Assembly: GCF_900115805.1 (NCBI RefSeq)
Contig: NZ_FOXU01000014.1
Coordinates: 1-50,887, forward strand
Length of the DNA stretch: 50,887 bases
Source: Psychrobacillus psychrotolerans
GTDB taxonomy: Bacteria > Bacillota > Bacilli > Bacillales_A > Planococcaceae
Direction: 5' to 3'
The position numbers were made by a program, and so were the translations under genes. The notes below the pieces were generated by a model. That model did no database searches and had not been told where the DNA came from. It worked only from the letters and a program-made list of their open reading frames with translations. Positions 39,647 to 49,125 of the stretch are shown piece by piece. Position 1 is the stretch's first letter; every line of letters begins with the position of its first letter.

Positions 39647-40021
39647 TCATTGCTGATTTTTTACATGAAACATAATACGTTCTACTACTAGCAGAACATA
39701 GGGAATCATTAATCCGATAACTGTACCGATAAGATGGAAGTACTCTGGAAGAGCAATTGCAATTGCTACAGCTGCAACACCGGACGCAAATCTGAATGTT
39801 GTACCTAAACCTGCTCGTCCTTTTCCACTTTCAAGCACACGATCAAATTTCTCCATTCTACGGACTAGAATCCAGAAATTATACAGACCAAATAAAGAAC
39901 CAAGTGCCAAGCCTGCAAAAATTGTCGAATAAGGTGTAAAACCCCAACCTAGCGCACAAGCTGCGAGCAAAAAATATATGTACTTTTTTTGCCGCGTAAA
40001 TATACGTTGCATTTCTAGCAT
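39647..40021 (-). CDS. atpI: ATP synthase assembly protein AtpI
   Basis: First gene of the atp operon, 124 residues, four membrane helices (about 17-32, 34-52, 70-90, 96-115). AtpI helps c-ring assembly or magnesium supply in other bacteria; it is variable in sequence and the assignment rests mostly on position and topology. Confidence 0.85.
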   Translation of the reverse strand: MLEMQRIFTRQKKYIYFLLAACALGWGFTPYSTIFAGLALGSLFGLYNFWILVRRMEKFDRVLESGKGRAGLGTTFRFASGVAAVAIAIALPEYFHLIGTVIGLMIPYVLLVVERIMFHVKNQQ

Positions 40022-40471
40022 TGATCTTTAATCTCCTGAATCATATTTTCGAATGGTCGTAATTACCCCAAACATGCTACTGTAGAGTAAACAAAAGGGT
40101 AAGTACTGATAATACTGGAGTGGTTCTAATATTTCGTCCATTCATATCCCTATGAAGGAGTTGAACCGTTAAGCTGTGAGAGAATCGCAAAAATATAACG
40201 CTTCCCCTTTAAAAGGACGTCAGTTACGACGTAAAAAGAATCCTCACATTTTTTCCTTATTAAGTAAAAACTGTGAATCTAGTAGAAAGTTAACCTTACA
40301 AGTGTTTCAAGCATGAAACCCCTATCATGATTATCCTTTGTAAGCATACAATAGGGGCAAAATGATGTCAATTGCTTATAGTGAAAAACTTAAGACAGTG
40401 ATACTTTCCGACATTTTATTGACAAATTTAGAATCTACAATAAACTTTTATTGTTATTAATTATGAAATTA
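40022..40471. other. Leader and promoter region of the ATP synthase operon
   Basis: No gene is supported in these 450 bases. It should hold the atp promoter, but no hexamer pair was convincing. Two weak hairpins lie behind upp: ACAATAAA/TTTATTGT at 40437-40454 and CCCCTAT/ATAGGGG around 40319-40357. Neither has a proper U-run on the minus strand, so readthrough from upp into atp is possible. Confidence 0.4.
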
Positions 40472-41101
40472 TTATTTTGTGCCAAACAACCGGTCTCCAG
40501 CATCACCTAATCCAGGAACAATATATCCATGATCATTTAACTTTTCATCCAAAGCGGCAATATAAATGTCTACGTCCGGATGTGCCTGTTGAAGAGCCTC
40601 TACTCCTTCAGGTGCTGCGATTAAACACATGAACTTAATGCTTGTCGCTCCACGTGATTTCAGTGAGTTTACCGCTTCAATCGCTGAACCACCTGTAGCT
40701 AGCATAGGATCTACTAATATAAAATCACGTTCTGCAACATCTGCAGGTAATTTTACGTAATATTCAACCGGCTTCAATGTTTGTGGGTCGCGGTAAAGTC
40801 CGATATGCCCTACTTTTGCAGCAGGTATTAACTTTAGAATTCCATCAACCATTCCAATTCCAGCACGTAAAATAGGAACTATTCCTAATTTTTTTCCTGC
40901 AAGAATTTTAGATTTTGTTAGTTGAACTGGAGTTTCTACTTCTGTTTCCTCCAATGGCATTTCACGTGTAATTTCAAACGCCATAAGTGTAGCTACTTCA
41001 TCCACTAATTCACGAAACTCTTTTGTGCCTGTTTTTACATCGCGAATATATGTAAGTTTGTGTTGAATAAGAGGGTGGTCAAATACAAATACTTTCGGCA
41101 T
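40472..41101 (-). CDS. upp: Uracil phosphoribosyltransferase
   Basis: Salvage enzyme of 209 residues making UMP from uracil and PRPP. The PRPP loop [10 protein letters not shown] (near 130) and the C-terminal uracil-contacting [17 protein letters not shown] are complete. Length is exact for the family. AAAGGAGATGCTGCTAGT-type sequence precedes the ATG. It lies between glyA and atpI as in B. subtilis. Confidence 0.97.
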   Translation of the reverse strand: MPKVFVFDHPLIQHKLTYIRDVKTGTKEFRELVDEVATLMAFEITREMPLEETEVETPVQLTKSKILAGKKLGIVPILRAGIGMVDGILKLIPAAKVGHIGLYRDPQTLKPVEYYVKLPADVAERDFILVDPMLATGGSAIEAVNSLKSRGATSIKFMCLIAAPEGVEALQQAHPDVDIYIAALDEKLNDHGYIVPGLGDAGDRLFGTK

Positions 41102-41140
41102 ACTAGCAGCATCTCCTTTTATTTTATTTAAATTCTACTA

Positions 41141-41149
41141 ATTATAACA
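41141..41149 (-). promoter_or_regulatory. Extended -10 promoter of upp
   Basis: On the minus strand TGTTATAAT gives the TGN extension and perfect TATAAT, about 40 bases before the upp ATG. No consensus -35 is seen. Confidence 0.55.
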
Positions 41150-41253
41150 AAAAACACGGGATACAAACAGTAATCCTACGTTTTTAATATTGCGTCTATT
41201 TGATTTAAGGACATAGGTATGAAAAAATAGAATCCTTGGCCAACCGGACAATT

Positions 41254-41430
41254 TTAATCATTCAGTATTTCCACCTGTTCTATAGTCTCTATTCCTTCTG
41301 CACCACGATTAAGTTTAGGTTTTTAGCGAGTAGTTTAGCGTTTGGACAATTGCTTTAGAAACAGAATTATGAATCTCTTGGATAAAGCTTCTGTCCATTT
41401 TCATTTCGCTATCAATAACTTATGTAAATA
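41254..41430 (-). pseudogene. Relic of an EAL-domain (c-di-GMP phosphodiesterase) gene
   Basis: On the minus strand the frames give MKMDRSFIQEIHNSVSKAIV, then in another frame AKNLNLIV, then in the first frame again AEGIETIEQVEILND and a stop. Joined, these follow the order of the EAL domain's C-terminal half, usually KIDRSFI...IV..I..LAK.L.L.V.AEGVET..Q...L. Several frame changes and the lost upstream half show it is dead. The remaining gap (41431-41540) shows nothing I can identify. Confidence 0.75.
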
Positions 41431-41540
41431 ATTTATTGAGAGAGATTAAAACTGTGGATTAGTAAATAAAATTGGATTTTTGCTTCACAAGGATTCGTGA
41501 TGATAAAACGAAGTACATGTTAGAGTTTTTGTGTTCAAAA

Positions 41541-41578
41541 TTAAAGCCAGCTACTAATAATTACGTAGCTGGCTTTAA
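41541..41578 (-). terminator. Terminator of glyA
   Basis: TTAAAGCCAGCTAC pairs perfectly over 14 bp with its complement around a 10-base AT-rich loop, 12 bases behind the glyA stop; the minus-strand flank is TTTTG. Confidence 0.88.
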
Positions 41579-41589
41579 TGCTTATTAGG

Positions 41590-42849
41590 TTATTCGTATA
41601 ATGGGAAGTTACTCGTTAAAGTTGCAACTCTTTCTTTTGCTTCTTTTAATACTTCTGCATCCTCATTATTTTTTAATAGTTTAGCAATGATAGATGCAAT
41701 TTCTTTCATCTCTGCTTCTTTAAATCCACGCGATGTCACAGCTGGTGTACCAATGCGGACACCGGATGTGATGAACGGACTTGCCGTATCAAATGGAATT
41801 GTGTTTTTGTTTACTGTAATTCCAACTTCATCAAGGACATGTTCCGCTACTTTACCCGTTAGGCCAAGAGCAGATACATCTAATAACATGACGTGATTAT
41901 CGGAACCACCAGAAACAATACGGATTCCTTCTTCTGTTAAACTTTCTGCCAATGCTTTTGAATTGGCAATGACTTGTGCTTGATACTCTTTAAATTCAGG
42001 TTTTTGCGCTTCGCCAAATGCAACAGCTTTTGCTGCGATTACGTGCATTAATGGGCCACCTTGAATTCCTGGGAAAATTGTTTTATCAATTTTCTTTGCA
42101 AACTCTTCTGTCGTTAAGATTAAGCCACCACGTGGTCCACGTAATGTTTTATGTGTTGTAGATGTTACGAAATGTGCATGGGGTACTGGGTTCGGATGAA
42201 GACCAGCAGCTACTAAACCTGCAATATGTGCCATATCTACAAATAAGTATGCGCCCACTTCATCTGCAATTTCACGGAATTTAGCGAAGTCAATAGTACG
42301 TGAATACGCACTTGCTCCAGCAACTATCATTTTCGGCTTGTGCTCTAGTGCAATTCCACGAACTTCTTCATAATCGATTAGTTCCGTTTCTTTGTTAACA
42401 CCGTACTCGATGAAATTATATTGAATACCACTAAAATTGACAGGAGAACCATGCGTTAAATGCCCACCATGGGATAAATTCATCCCTAAGATCTTGTCAC
42501 CTGGTTGCAATGCAGTCATGTACACTGCCATATTTGCTTGAGAACCTGAATGTGGTTGTACATTGGCATGTTCTGCACCAAAAATTTCTTTCAAACGATC
42601 ACGTGCAATATTTTCTACTACATCTACATGCTCACAGCCACCATAGTAACGTTTACCAGGGTAACCTTCTGCATATTTATTGGTTAGGACAGAGCCTTGT
42701 GCTTCCATAACCGCCTCTGATACAAAGTTCTCTGATGCGATTAACTCAATATTCGATTGTTGACGCTTTTTCTCTGCTAACATTGCCTCATATACTGCTG
42801 GATCTTGTGATAAAATTTTCTCCACTATTCGTTCCTCCTCCAAATTCAT
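41590..42849 (-). CDS. glyA: Serine hydroxymethyltransferase
   Basis: PLP enzyme of 419 residues interconverting serine and glycine and loading one-carbon units on tetrahydrofolate. The Schiff-base lysine is K234 in [30 protein letters not shown] near 57 and the folate region are standard. Its ATG overlaps the ywlG stop by four bases. Length is exact for the family. Confidence 0.98.
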   Translation of the reverse strand: MNLEEERIVEKILSQDPAVYEAMLAEKKRQQSNIELIASENFVSEAVMEAQGSVLTNKYAEGYPGKRYYGGCEHVDVVENIARDRLKEIFGAEHANVQPHSGSQANMAVYMTALQPGDKILGMNLSHGGHLTHGSPVNFSGIQYNFIEYGVNKETELIDYEEVRGIALEHKPKMIVAGASAYSRTIDFAKFREIADEVGAYLFVDMAHIAGLVAAGLHPNPVPHAHFVTSTTHKTLRGPRGGLILTTEEFAKKIDKTIFPGIQGGPLMHVIAAKAVAFGEAQKPEFKEYQAQVIANSKALAESLTEEGIRIVSGGSDNHVMLLDVSALGLTGKVAEHVLDEVGITVNKNTIPFDTASPFITSGVRIGTPAVTSRGFKEAEMKEIASIIAKLLKNNEDAEVLKEAKERVATLTSNFPLYE

Positions 42850-43391
42850 CCGTAAAATGCACGTTCTCCACCTATTAGCTTAGGACGTGTTTTCGCAATC
42901 AAAACGATTGCTTCCCCAATTTTCTTAATGGACAAGCGAATTGGTACTGCAACAGGTTTAAGTTGCATACCAATCAAGGTTTGTCCTATATCAATGCCTG
43001 CATGTGCTTGAACATGCTCGACTACAACAGGGTCACTAAAATGTGTGTACGCATATGCAGACATAGAACCACCTGCACGTACTACTGGAATTACCGATAC
43101 TTCTGGCAATCTATAATGTAATTGTGTTGCTCTTTCCATTGTAATGGCACGATTAATGTGTTCGCACCCTTGGAAAGCCAAATGTATATTGTTGCGATTT
43201 GCAAATGCTCGTAAAGGGGTGAATAAAACCTCAGCTACTTCTAATCCGCCTGCAGTTCCAATTTTCTCACCAATAATTTCTGAGGTCGAACATCCAACGA
43301 CAAATAAATCATTTTCATGAAACTCAATTTGTTGCTCCACTTCTAAAAGTAGCTGTTCGATTTGTTCTACCCACAAATTCTTTGCTTCCAT
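42846..43391 (-). CDS. ywlG: YwlG (TIGR01440/DUF436) protein
   Basis: Soluble protein of 181 residues of the DUF436 family: [10 protein letters not shown], the [13 protein letters not shown] segment and [19 protein letters not shown] are the conserved stretches. No established function. It sits between rpiB and glyA as in B. subtilis, overlaps glyA by four bases and follows rpiB by 15 bases, so all three are likely on one message. Confidence 0.93.
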   Translation of the reverse strand: MEAKNLWVEQIEQLLLEVEQQIEFHENDLFVVGCSTSEIIGEKIGTAGGLEVAEVLFTPLRAFANRNNIHLAFQGCEHINRAITMERATQLHYRLPEVSVIPVVRAGGSMSAYAYTHFSDPVVVEHVQAHAGIDIGQTLIGMQLKPVAVPIRLSIKKIGEAIVLIAKTRPKLIGGERAFYG

Positions 43392-43406
43392 CAGGAATCC
43401 CTTCTT

Positions 43407-43847
43407 CTATGCATTTTCTATTTCTGTAATTTTTTCTACACGACGTAAATGACGGCCGCCTTCAAAATCTTGTGCAAGCCAAGTCGAAACTATTTCTCTT
43501 GCAAGTCCGGCTCCAATAACACGTTCCCCCATTGCGATAATGTTGGAATCATTGTGGTTTCTAGTAGCCTTCGCAGAAAAAACATCATGAACTAATGCAC
43601 AGCGAATACCTTTTACCTTGTTTGCAGCAATTGACATACCTATACCAGTACCACAGATTAAAATACCACGATCGAAATTACCACTTGCCACACCCTCTGC
43701 TACTGGCATAGCAAAGTCCGGAAAGTCAACAGAATCGTTACTTTTCGGCCCAAAATCTTCATAAGATAATCCTAATTCTTCAAGTAGCTGTATTATTTCC
43801 TGACGTAGATTATTTCCGCCATGATCGGAAGAAATTGCAATTTTCAA
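43407..43847 (-). CDS. rpiB: Ribose-5-phosphate isomerase B
   Basis: RpiB/LacAB-family sugar-phosphate isomerase, 146 residues. N-terminal ISSDHGGNNLRQEI, the active-site segment ICGTGIGMSIAANKVKGIR with the catalytic Cys near 68, and RNHNDSNIIAMGERVIG are intact. In B. subtilis this locus is ywlF. It could act on allose or other sugar phosphates, but position favours the pentose-phosphate role. Confidence 0.93.
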   Translation of the reverse strand: MKIAISSDHGGNNLRQEIIQLLEELGLSYEDFGPKSNDSVDFPDFAMPVAEGVASGNFDRGILICGTGIGMSIAANKVKGIRCALVHDVFSAKATRNHNDSNIIAMGERVIGAGLAREIVSTWLAQDFEGGRHLRRVEKITEIENA

Positions 43848-43901
43848 CTCGTTCCCTCTTTTCTGTTTTTACTCCATATCATCATACCATTTTTCTATAT
43901 A

Positions 43902-43938
43902 AAAAAACACAACTCACGCATAATGAGTTGTGTTTTTT
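43902..43938 (-). terminator. Terminator of the ywlE-chemoreceptor unit
   Basis: A 15-bp perfect stem, AAAAAACACAACTCA with complement, has a CGCATAA loop and ends in TTTTTT on the minus strand. It lies between the chemoreceptor gene and rpiB. Confidence 0.92.
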
Positions 43939-44072
43939 ATGCTTAATTTTATTAATTTCTGAAATTTATATAATTAATCAATCTTTTTTTATTAATTTTT
44001 TCTAAAATAACGAACTTTTTTTAAATTTTAACGTCATAATGTTCGTGTTTTATAATCTTGACGATATCAGAA

Positions 44073-45377
44073 TTAGATAGTTTTTCGATCAAATTGTGAG
44101 ATCACTTTAAATAGCTCTTCTGATTGTTCTTTTAGCCCGTATGAAACTGCTTCTATTTGTTCTATAGAACGAGCTTGTTCATCCGTAGCACTGCGCACCT
44201 CTTCTGCTCCTGCAGATGTTTCTTCAGCAATGGCAGCTACTTCTTGTGACTGACGAGCCGTACTTTCTATATTTGTTAACTGTTTTTCCACTAATGATGA
44301 AATCTCCACTACCGATTCGGCCATCTCATGAATTTTCGTAGACATTCCTTCAATTGCTTCATTTGTTTCAGAAACTCGTTTAGCCTCTCCAACCGCAAAG
44401 CTGACTTGGTTCGTCATCTGGTGGACAACTGTTTGCACATCTGTTTGTATTGCTAAAATTAGTTTAGAAATACCTTGGACGGCTTTAGCACTTTCATCCG
44501 CTAGTTTCCGAACTTCTTCTGCTACAACAGCAAATCCTTTACCATGCTCCCCAGCACGTGCTGCTTCAATAGATGCATTTAACGCAAGTAAATTCGTTTG
44601 TGCCGCAATGTCTCCTACCAATTGAATGATGCTTTCCACTTTCCCCGCATTCTCTTCTAATTGATGAACATTTCCAAGTGCTGCTTCACTACCTGTAGCA
44701 ATTTTTTGGATCCCGTTTACTAACGATTGAATTACCTCTCTAGTTTGAGATAAACCTATAATCATTTCATTTGACTGTTCGGAAGATTTTTCTGCACGTA
44801 AATTAACTTCTGATGCTAGCACTCGTACATCCTCTACTGATTCTGCTGTTTCTTGTACCGCTATGGCAGAGTGCTCAGCACCTTGTGAGATTTGTGCTAT
44901 TGTATGAGCGATTGCTTCTGCTTGTTCTGAAGCAGCAGATGATTCTACCGACAGCTGTTGAACCGTTCTATTTGTTTTATCAAAGTTGTCTTCAATACTT
45001 TGTACCATTTCTCTTAAGTTTACTAGCATGGACTGAAATGCGATCGCTACCGACTGGATCTCATCTTTCGATTTCGGCACTTCTACATTTATCCCAATTT
45101 TTCCCTCTGAAGCTAAAATTGCTACCTTTTCCAAATTGAATAAAGGCTTGATAATTAAACCACTGAAAAAATAGGCTAAAACACCGGACCAGAATATTCC
45201 TAGTGCATAGGTGGCAACCTCAAACCCCCAAGAATTTGTTGCTCCATCAAACAATATTGGTTGTACGAAGCGAATAAACAGAGCACTTGTTGTATATGTA
45301 ATCAGCGCTAAAATTGTAACAAATAACACAATCTTTTTTTGTAGTCCAAAACTGTGCTTTTTCTTTTTTTCTTTCAT
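44073..45377 (-). CDS. Methyl-accepting chemotaxis protein with a minimal sensor loop
   Basis: Chemoreceptor of 434 residues. Two membrane helices (about 14-34 and 53-78) flank an outside loop of only about 18 residues, so there is no normal ligand-binding domain. A HAMP-like segment (about 79-125) leads into the long signalling coiled coil with the conserved tip [20 protein letters not shown] near 285. It may sense membrane state or an internal cue. Its ATG overlaps the ywlE stop as ATGA, an unusual pairing absent from the B. subtilis locus. A strong terminator follows. Confidence 0.92.
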   Translation of the reverse strand: MKEKKKKHSFGLQKKIVLFVTILALITYTTSALFIRFVQPILFDGATNSWGFEVATYALGIFWSGVLAYFFSGLIIKPLFNLEKVAILASEGKIGINVEVPKSKDEIQSVAIAFQSMLVNLREMVQSIEDNFDKTNRTVQQLSVESSAASEQAEAIAHTIAQISQGAEHSAIAVQETAESVEDVRVLASEVNLRAEKSSEQSNEMIIGLSQTREVIQSLVNGIQKIATGSEAALGNVHQLEENAGKVESIIQLVGDIAAQTNLLALNASIEAARAGEHGKGFAVVAEEVRKLADESAKAVQGISKLILAIQTDVQTVVHQMTNQVSFAVGEAKRVSETNEAIEGMSTKIHEMAESVVEISSLVEKQLTNIESTARQSQEVAAIAEETSAGAEEVRSATDEQARSIEQIEAVSYGLKEQSEELFKVISQFDRKTI

Positions 45378-45820
45378 CTCATTTCCCCCTGTAGTTTGTT
45401 CACTAGTCCATCTGTTAATACTTGTAATTCGTGAAAAGTACTTTCATATGTAAACAAATCTCCCCCGTACGGATCTGATACATCTTTGATATCATCAGGG
45501 GTCACAAACTCTTTGTACATATATATTTTAGATATTGCATGAGGGAAACCTAAAATAATTGCATGTTTATGAGAGGCCGTCATTGTTAGGATTAAATCAG
45601 CCCAATCGATTAGAGTCTCATCTACAGAAGTAGATGAGTGCGCAAATGGAATCATTTGTTGTTCTAATACTAATTGACTATTTCTAGATATAGGTCCACC
45701 CTCCGAAGCATAGATGCCGGCTGATCGAACCTGCAACCCATCAATGTTTCGTGATTTTAATAATGCCTCGGCAATTGGACTCCGACAAGTGTTACCCGTA
45801 CAAACAAACAGAATATTCAT
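45374..45820 (-). CDS. ywlE: Protein-arginine phosphatase YwlE
   Basis: Low-molecular-weight phosphatase fold, 148 residues. The P-loop is C7-T-G-N-T-C-R13-S and Thr11 is the residue that marks arginine rather than tyrosine phosphatases (tyrosine enzymes have Ile there). The general acid is Asp116 in SDPYGGD. It reverses McsB arginine phosphorylation and so tempers ClpCP degradation. ATGAGGA-type sequence precedes the ATG; the chemoreceptor gene overlaps its end. Confidence 0.94.
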   Translation of the reverse strand: MNILFVCTGNTCRSPIAEALLKSRNIDGLQVRSAGIYASEGGPISRNSQLVLEQQMIPFAHSSTSVDETLIDWADLILTMTASHKHAIILGFPHAISKIYMYKEFVTPDDIKDVSDPYGGDLFTYESTFHELQVLTDGLVNKLQGEMR

Positions 45821-45879
45821 AGATCTATTTCCTCATCTCTAGTATATATTAATTAGTCCTATAATTGTGTTGTAAATTG

Positions 45880-46383
45880 TTAAATATTTCGTAACGTGAG
45901 AATACCCATTAACAAAATTAGTACTCCGGCAAATCTTAAAATAAGTGCTCGGTTCATAAAAGTATGTTTGAATATAACCTTTTGCGCTATAAATACAGCA
46001 ATATACGAAAAGAGGCCAGCACTTAATATAAATACAAACTTTTCTAATTTAAGCATACCAAATGAAACACTAACTGAAAAGGTATCTAGGCTAGCAAAAA
46101 CTGCGAGTAAATATGGGGACAACAGTGGAACTTGTTTTGGAGATTGAGCTAAAATCATCTGTAATCCTACTAATGATAAAAGAATACCCGATAAATAAGG
46201 ACTTGCATAAGCCAAATAATTTTGTACAACGACACCTGCATAATAACCGATTAACGGAAAAAGCATATGTAAAGAAGCTACCCATGCAGCAAGTGTAAAA
46301 ATTTGCTTACGATATACAACTAACGAAAATAAAATAAGTACGTCTACAGACATCAAGGCGCCTGCTAAAATTTCACGCCACAA
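45880..46383 (-). CDS. mntP: MntP-type manganese efflux protein (YwlD)
   Basis: Membrane protein of 167 residues with six helices. The two MntP half motifs are recognisable: SVDVLILF in the first repeat and ASLDTFSVSVSFG in the second, with metal-binding Asp in each, although the first diverges from the common MDAFAVS form. It starts at TTG, six bases behind GGGGGAGA. A long perfect palindrome lies just upstream of that ribosome site. Same position as ywlD. Confidence 0.85.
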   Translation of the reverse strand: MWREILAGALMSVDVLILFSLVVYRKQIFTLAAWVASLHMLFPLIGYYAGVVVQNYLAYASPYLSGILLSLVGLQMILAQSPKQVPLLSPYLLAVFASLDTFSVSVSFGMLKLEKFVFILSAGLFSYIAVFIAQKVIFKHTFMNRALILRFAGVLILLMGILTLRNI

Positions 46384-46396
46384 AAAAATCTCCCCC

Positions 46397-46430
46397 GTCT
46401 ATTTGCATACTTAAATGTATGCAAATAGAC
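46397..46430 (-). promoter_or_regulatory. 34-base perfect palindrome before mntP
   Basis: GTCTATTTGCATAC and its exact complement form a 14-bp stem around TTAAAT. It starts 17 bases behind the tsaC stop. On the minus strand GGGGGAGA (the mntP ribosome site) follows at once and then seven T residues, so it could be a terminator with a displaced U-run, or a regulatory hairpin or operator for mntP. Confidence 0.75.
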
Positions 46431-46446
46431 GAGCGAGAATACAATA

Positions 46447-47475
46447 TTAGCTATAAAACCATCTACCATCCGCCGCTTTTTCTAACCGATTCATAATTGC
46501 TGTTCCAACACCTGCTTTTGAGAGAACGGGAACGAGGATTATATCCGCATCTGTTTCATCACAATCTCTTAATGCCTGATACAGTAAATGCGCTGCATCA
46601 CTAAGCTGATCTTCTTTTCCTAATGAAAAAAAGTAATCTACGTTTATGTGCCTAAATGATTCACTTGCTATTATTGCCACCTTTTTCTGTTCATTATGTA
46701 TTTTTTCTACTGCTTCTTTAAGCTTTACTAAAGATGCTTCTATTAAATATACAGGAGAATCTGGAGCGTAATGGGCATATTTCATGCCTGGTGCTCGTGG
46801 AGCTTCTTTTTCATCGGTCGGTTGAGCTTCCCCGACTTGCCCAATCACTTTTTCTAGCATTTCCTTCGTTACTCCACCTGGACGAAGAATAGTAGGTAAA
46901 TCATTTACAAATTCTATTACAGTAGATTCTAAACCTATTCCAGTAGTTCCACCATCTAAAATAAGGGGTATTTTCCCTTCTAAATCATGATGTACATGCA
47001 CTGCTTTTGTAGGACTTGGTTTCCCACTTTTATTGGCACTTGGAGCAGCAACAGGTTGTTTTAATTGTTTTAATAATTCTAGCGCTACCTTATGCTCTGG
47101 CATTCTGACTCCAACCGTTTGCAATCCAGCTGTTACATTTTTTGCCAAGGTATTCGGTCTTAGCGGCAAGATAAGCGTTAGGGGGCCGGGCCAAAATGCA
47201 TCCATACATACTTCCGCAAGTTTAGGTATATCTTGAGTAAATGCCATCATCTCTTCTTTAGAACCAATATGGACAATAAGCGGATTGTCTTGTGGTCTTC
47301 CCTTTGCTTCGAATATTTTAGCTACTGCTTCTTCGTTCGTGGCAATCGCACCTAATCCGTATACTGTTTCTGTTGGAAAAGCTACCACTTCCCCTTTTGT
47401 TAATAAATCCACAGCCTGTGTATAACTATCGTTATTTGTTAATAAGTTATCCACATTCTTAATTATCGTTTTCAT
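46447..47475 (-). CDS. tsaC: Threonylcarbamoyl-AMP synthase
   Basis: TsaC2/Sua5-type enzyme of 342 residues (ywlC locus) that makes threonylcarbamoyl-AMP for the t6A37 modification of ANN-decoding tRNAs. The YrdC domain (about 15-200) shows VVAFPTETVYGLGAIATNEE and KGRPQDNPLIVHI; SANKSGKPSPT binds nucleotide. A linker (APGMKYAHYAPDSPVYLI) and the C-terminal Sua5 domain follow. The start at 47475 is supported by AAGGAG; the frame upstream overlaps spoIIR and the DnaA-box cluster. Confidence 0.94.
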   Translation of the reverse strand: MKTIIKNVDNLLTNNDSYTQAVDLLTKGEVVAFPTETVYGLGAIATNEEAVAKIFEAKGRPQDNPLIVHIGSKEEMMAFTQDIPKLAEVCMDAFWPGPLTLILPLRPNTLAKNVTAGLQTVGVRMPEHKVALELLKQLKQPVAAPSANKSGKPSPTKAVHVHHDLEGKIPLILDGGTTGIGLESTVIEFVNDLPTILRPGGVTKEMLEKVIGQVGEAQPTDEKEAPRAPGMKYAHYAPDSPVYLIEASLVKLKEAVEKIHNEQKKVAIIASESFRHINVDYFFSLGKEDQLSDAAHLLYQALRDCDETDADIILVPVLSKAGVGTAIMNRLEKAADGRWFYS

Positions 47476-47501
47476 GTTGTATTTTCTCCTTTCTTGCTTA
47501 C

Positions 47502-47555
47502 TTATCCACAAATTGTTGATAACTATCATTTTATTGTTAGTAACTATGTGGAAAA
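47502..47555. promoter_or_regulatory. DnaA-box cluster upstream of tsaC (ywlC)
   Basis: TTATCCACA at 47502-47510 is a perfect DnaA box. TGTTGATAA at 47514-47522 and TGTGGAAAA at 47547-47555 each match TGTGGATAA (the reverse form) at 8 of 9 positions. Three sites in 54 bases are far more than chance in an intergenic gap. From memory, DnaA binds before ywlC in B. subtilis chromatin-binding studies, so this looks like a conserved DnaA target. Confidence 0.75.
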
Positions 47556-48074
47556 CTTCTTTTTCAACCATTCCCATACCCAAAATTTAGGTTTTTCTTC
47601 TTTCACTTCTTCTTTATAGCATACCTTTGGGAAAAGTGCGCACCACCAGTTATCCCCTCTTGCGTTACCAATGGAAATAACAATAGATTCTGTCATCACT
47701 TGTGAAGAAATACCTGCCTCCCAAACTTTCGGTGGAAAGCTTGCCTGGCCTTTCGTAATGTTAATATTTGTATCTAAAGAGTTCGATAACTTCTCGACTG
47801 CTTTTTCTAATTCGCTATACGTTGTTTCTGGATTACTTACGTAGTTTAGCAATATTGGTTCTATATGATGTTTCACGTCATTTTTCATTTGTTGGTCTTC
47901 CATTGTATTACTATTTGCTATTAGTCGAAAACGCATACCTTCTACTTCTTCGTTTTGTTGAAACAATAAAAATAAACAAAACTGAATTAGTAACAACATC
48001 CAAACAAAGAATATCAATGCATCTACTTGTTTCCCGATACTTGGTGCTTTTTTAATCTCGTAATCTGGTAACAT
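47544..48074 (-). CDS. spoIIR: Stage II sporulation protein R
   Basis: Secreted signal of 176 residues made in the forespore and needed to trigger SpoIIGA to process pro-SigE in the mother cell. A membrane helix (about 20-38) is followed by GMRFRLIANSNTMEDQQMKN and the C-terminal GDNWWCALFPKVCYKE signature with two Cys. It is shorter than B. subtilis SpoIIR. GGGGGAATGTTAT precedes the ATG and a SigF-like promoter stands just upstream. Confidence 0.93.
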   Translation of the reverse strand: MLPDYEIKKAPSIGKQVDALIFFVWMLLLIQFCLFLLFQQNEEVEGMRFRLIANSNTMEDQQMKNDVKHHIEPILLNYVSNPETTYSELEKAVEKLSNSLDTNINITKGQASFPPKVWEAGISSQVMTESIVISIGNARGDNWWCALFPKVCYKEEVKEEKPKFWVWEWLKKKFST

Positions 48075-48094
48075 ATAACATTCCCCCTTAGGAA

Positions 48095-48124
48095 CATTGT
48101 TACCAGTAGATTCATATTTTATTC
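48095..48124 (-). promoter_or_regulatory. SigF-like promoter of spoIIR
   Basis: On the minus strand GAATA (48124-48120), a 15-base spacer and GGTAACAATG (48104-48095) match the SigF consensus GYATA (4 of 5) and GGNNANANTR (complete). It ends 20 bases before the spoIIR ATG. Confidence 0.75.
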
Positions 48125-48258
48125 AGTGCTTAAGTAAATTTATTAATTATTATGAAATTCTGTATCAACTTGTTTGGTGTCCATGCAACAACAAAACGCT
48201 TTCCATATGCACGTTTGTATTAATCTTAATATCAAAGGAAAGCAAATGAATACTCGCT

Positions 48259-49125
48259 TTATTCCTTGATTGTGCAAAAAACAAAACGATTTTTTTGGTT
48301 AATATCTTGAACGATTTCTACCAGTGCTTCTGGAAAAAAATTTTGAAGCATTTTTTGAACAGCTGGGCCTTGTTCGTAGCCAATCTCAAAACCTATGAAA
48401 CTCGGAGCATTCATCACACTAGGAAGCTTTTCTGCCATTTTTCTATAAAGCTGTAAGCCATCCTCATCTGCAAATAGAGCAAGATGTGGTTCATAATCTA
48501 TTACTGTATCCGAAAGGCTTGCCGCTTCATGTGATCCTATATATGGAGGGTTCGATAATATAATATCCCATTTTTGATCGGCGATTGGGGCTAGTAAATC
48601 ACCTTTTTTGAAATCTATCAGCGCTTCTAAGCGCTCGGCATTCTTTTTAGCTACACTTAAAGCCTCCGGCGATATGTCTGTCGCAGTGACAGTTGCATGT
48701 GGTATTTCCTTTTTAATAGTTATTGCTATTGCGCCACTTCCAGTTCCAATATCAGCAATTTTTATAGGTTTGTTTAACTCAAATAGACTTGCAGCTCTTT
48801 TTTGAACTTCTACAATTAATTCTTCTGTTTCTGGTCTCGGTATTAAAACATGTTCATTCACTAAAAAATCACGACCGTAAAAACTCTCTTGTCCTATAAT
48901 ATATTGGAAAGGCCTACCAGTGGCATGTTCTTCTATATAACCCCAAAATGTTTGAAATGCTTCTATAGTTATTTCATCATATATAGCAATCATCAACTCG
49001 GAGTAGTTTTTCTGTAAGACATGCTGTAATAAGTAGCGAGCAACTTCTTTTTCACGATTATTCTCCTCTAAAAAAGAAGAAGCCCGTTTTAGGGCCTCAA
49101 AATTTGTTTTACACATTCGTATCAT
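48259..49125 (-). CDS. prmC: Release-factor glutamine methyltransferase
   Basis: SAM-dependent methyltransferase of 288 residues that modifies the GGQ glutamine of release factors. The SAM loop is [11 protein letters not shown] (125-135) and the catalytic NPPYIG is at 192-197. N-terminal helical domain reaches residue 80. It starts within the end of prfA (17-base overlap), fitting enzyme and substrate made together. The ATG at 49125 is used; another at 49116 is possible. About 180 bases between it and spoIIR hold only the spoIIR promoter. Confidence 0.95.
   Translation of the reverse strand: MIRMCKTNFEALKRASSFLEENNREKEVARYLLQHVLQKNYSELMIAIYDEITIEAFQTFWGYIEEHATGRPFQYIIGQESFYGRDFLVNEHVLIPRPETEELIVEVQKRAASLFELNKPIKIADIGTGSGAIAITIKKEIPHATVTATDISPEALSVAKKNAERLEALIDFKKGDLLAPIADQKWDIILSNPPYIGSHEAASLSDTVIDYEPHLALFADEDGLQLYRKMAEKLPSVMNAPSFIGFEIGYEQGPAVQKMLQNFFPEALVEIVQDINQKNRFVFCTIKE

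Noticed and set aside
46397-46430. yybP-ykoY manganese riboswitch before mntP
   Set aside because: Only one simple hairpin is present; the conserved loop sequences of that riboswitch are missing.
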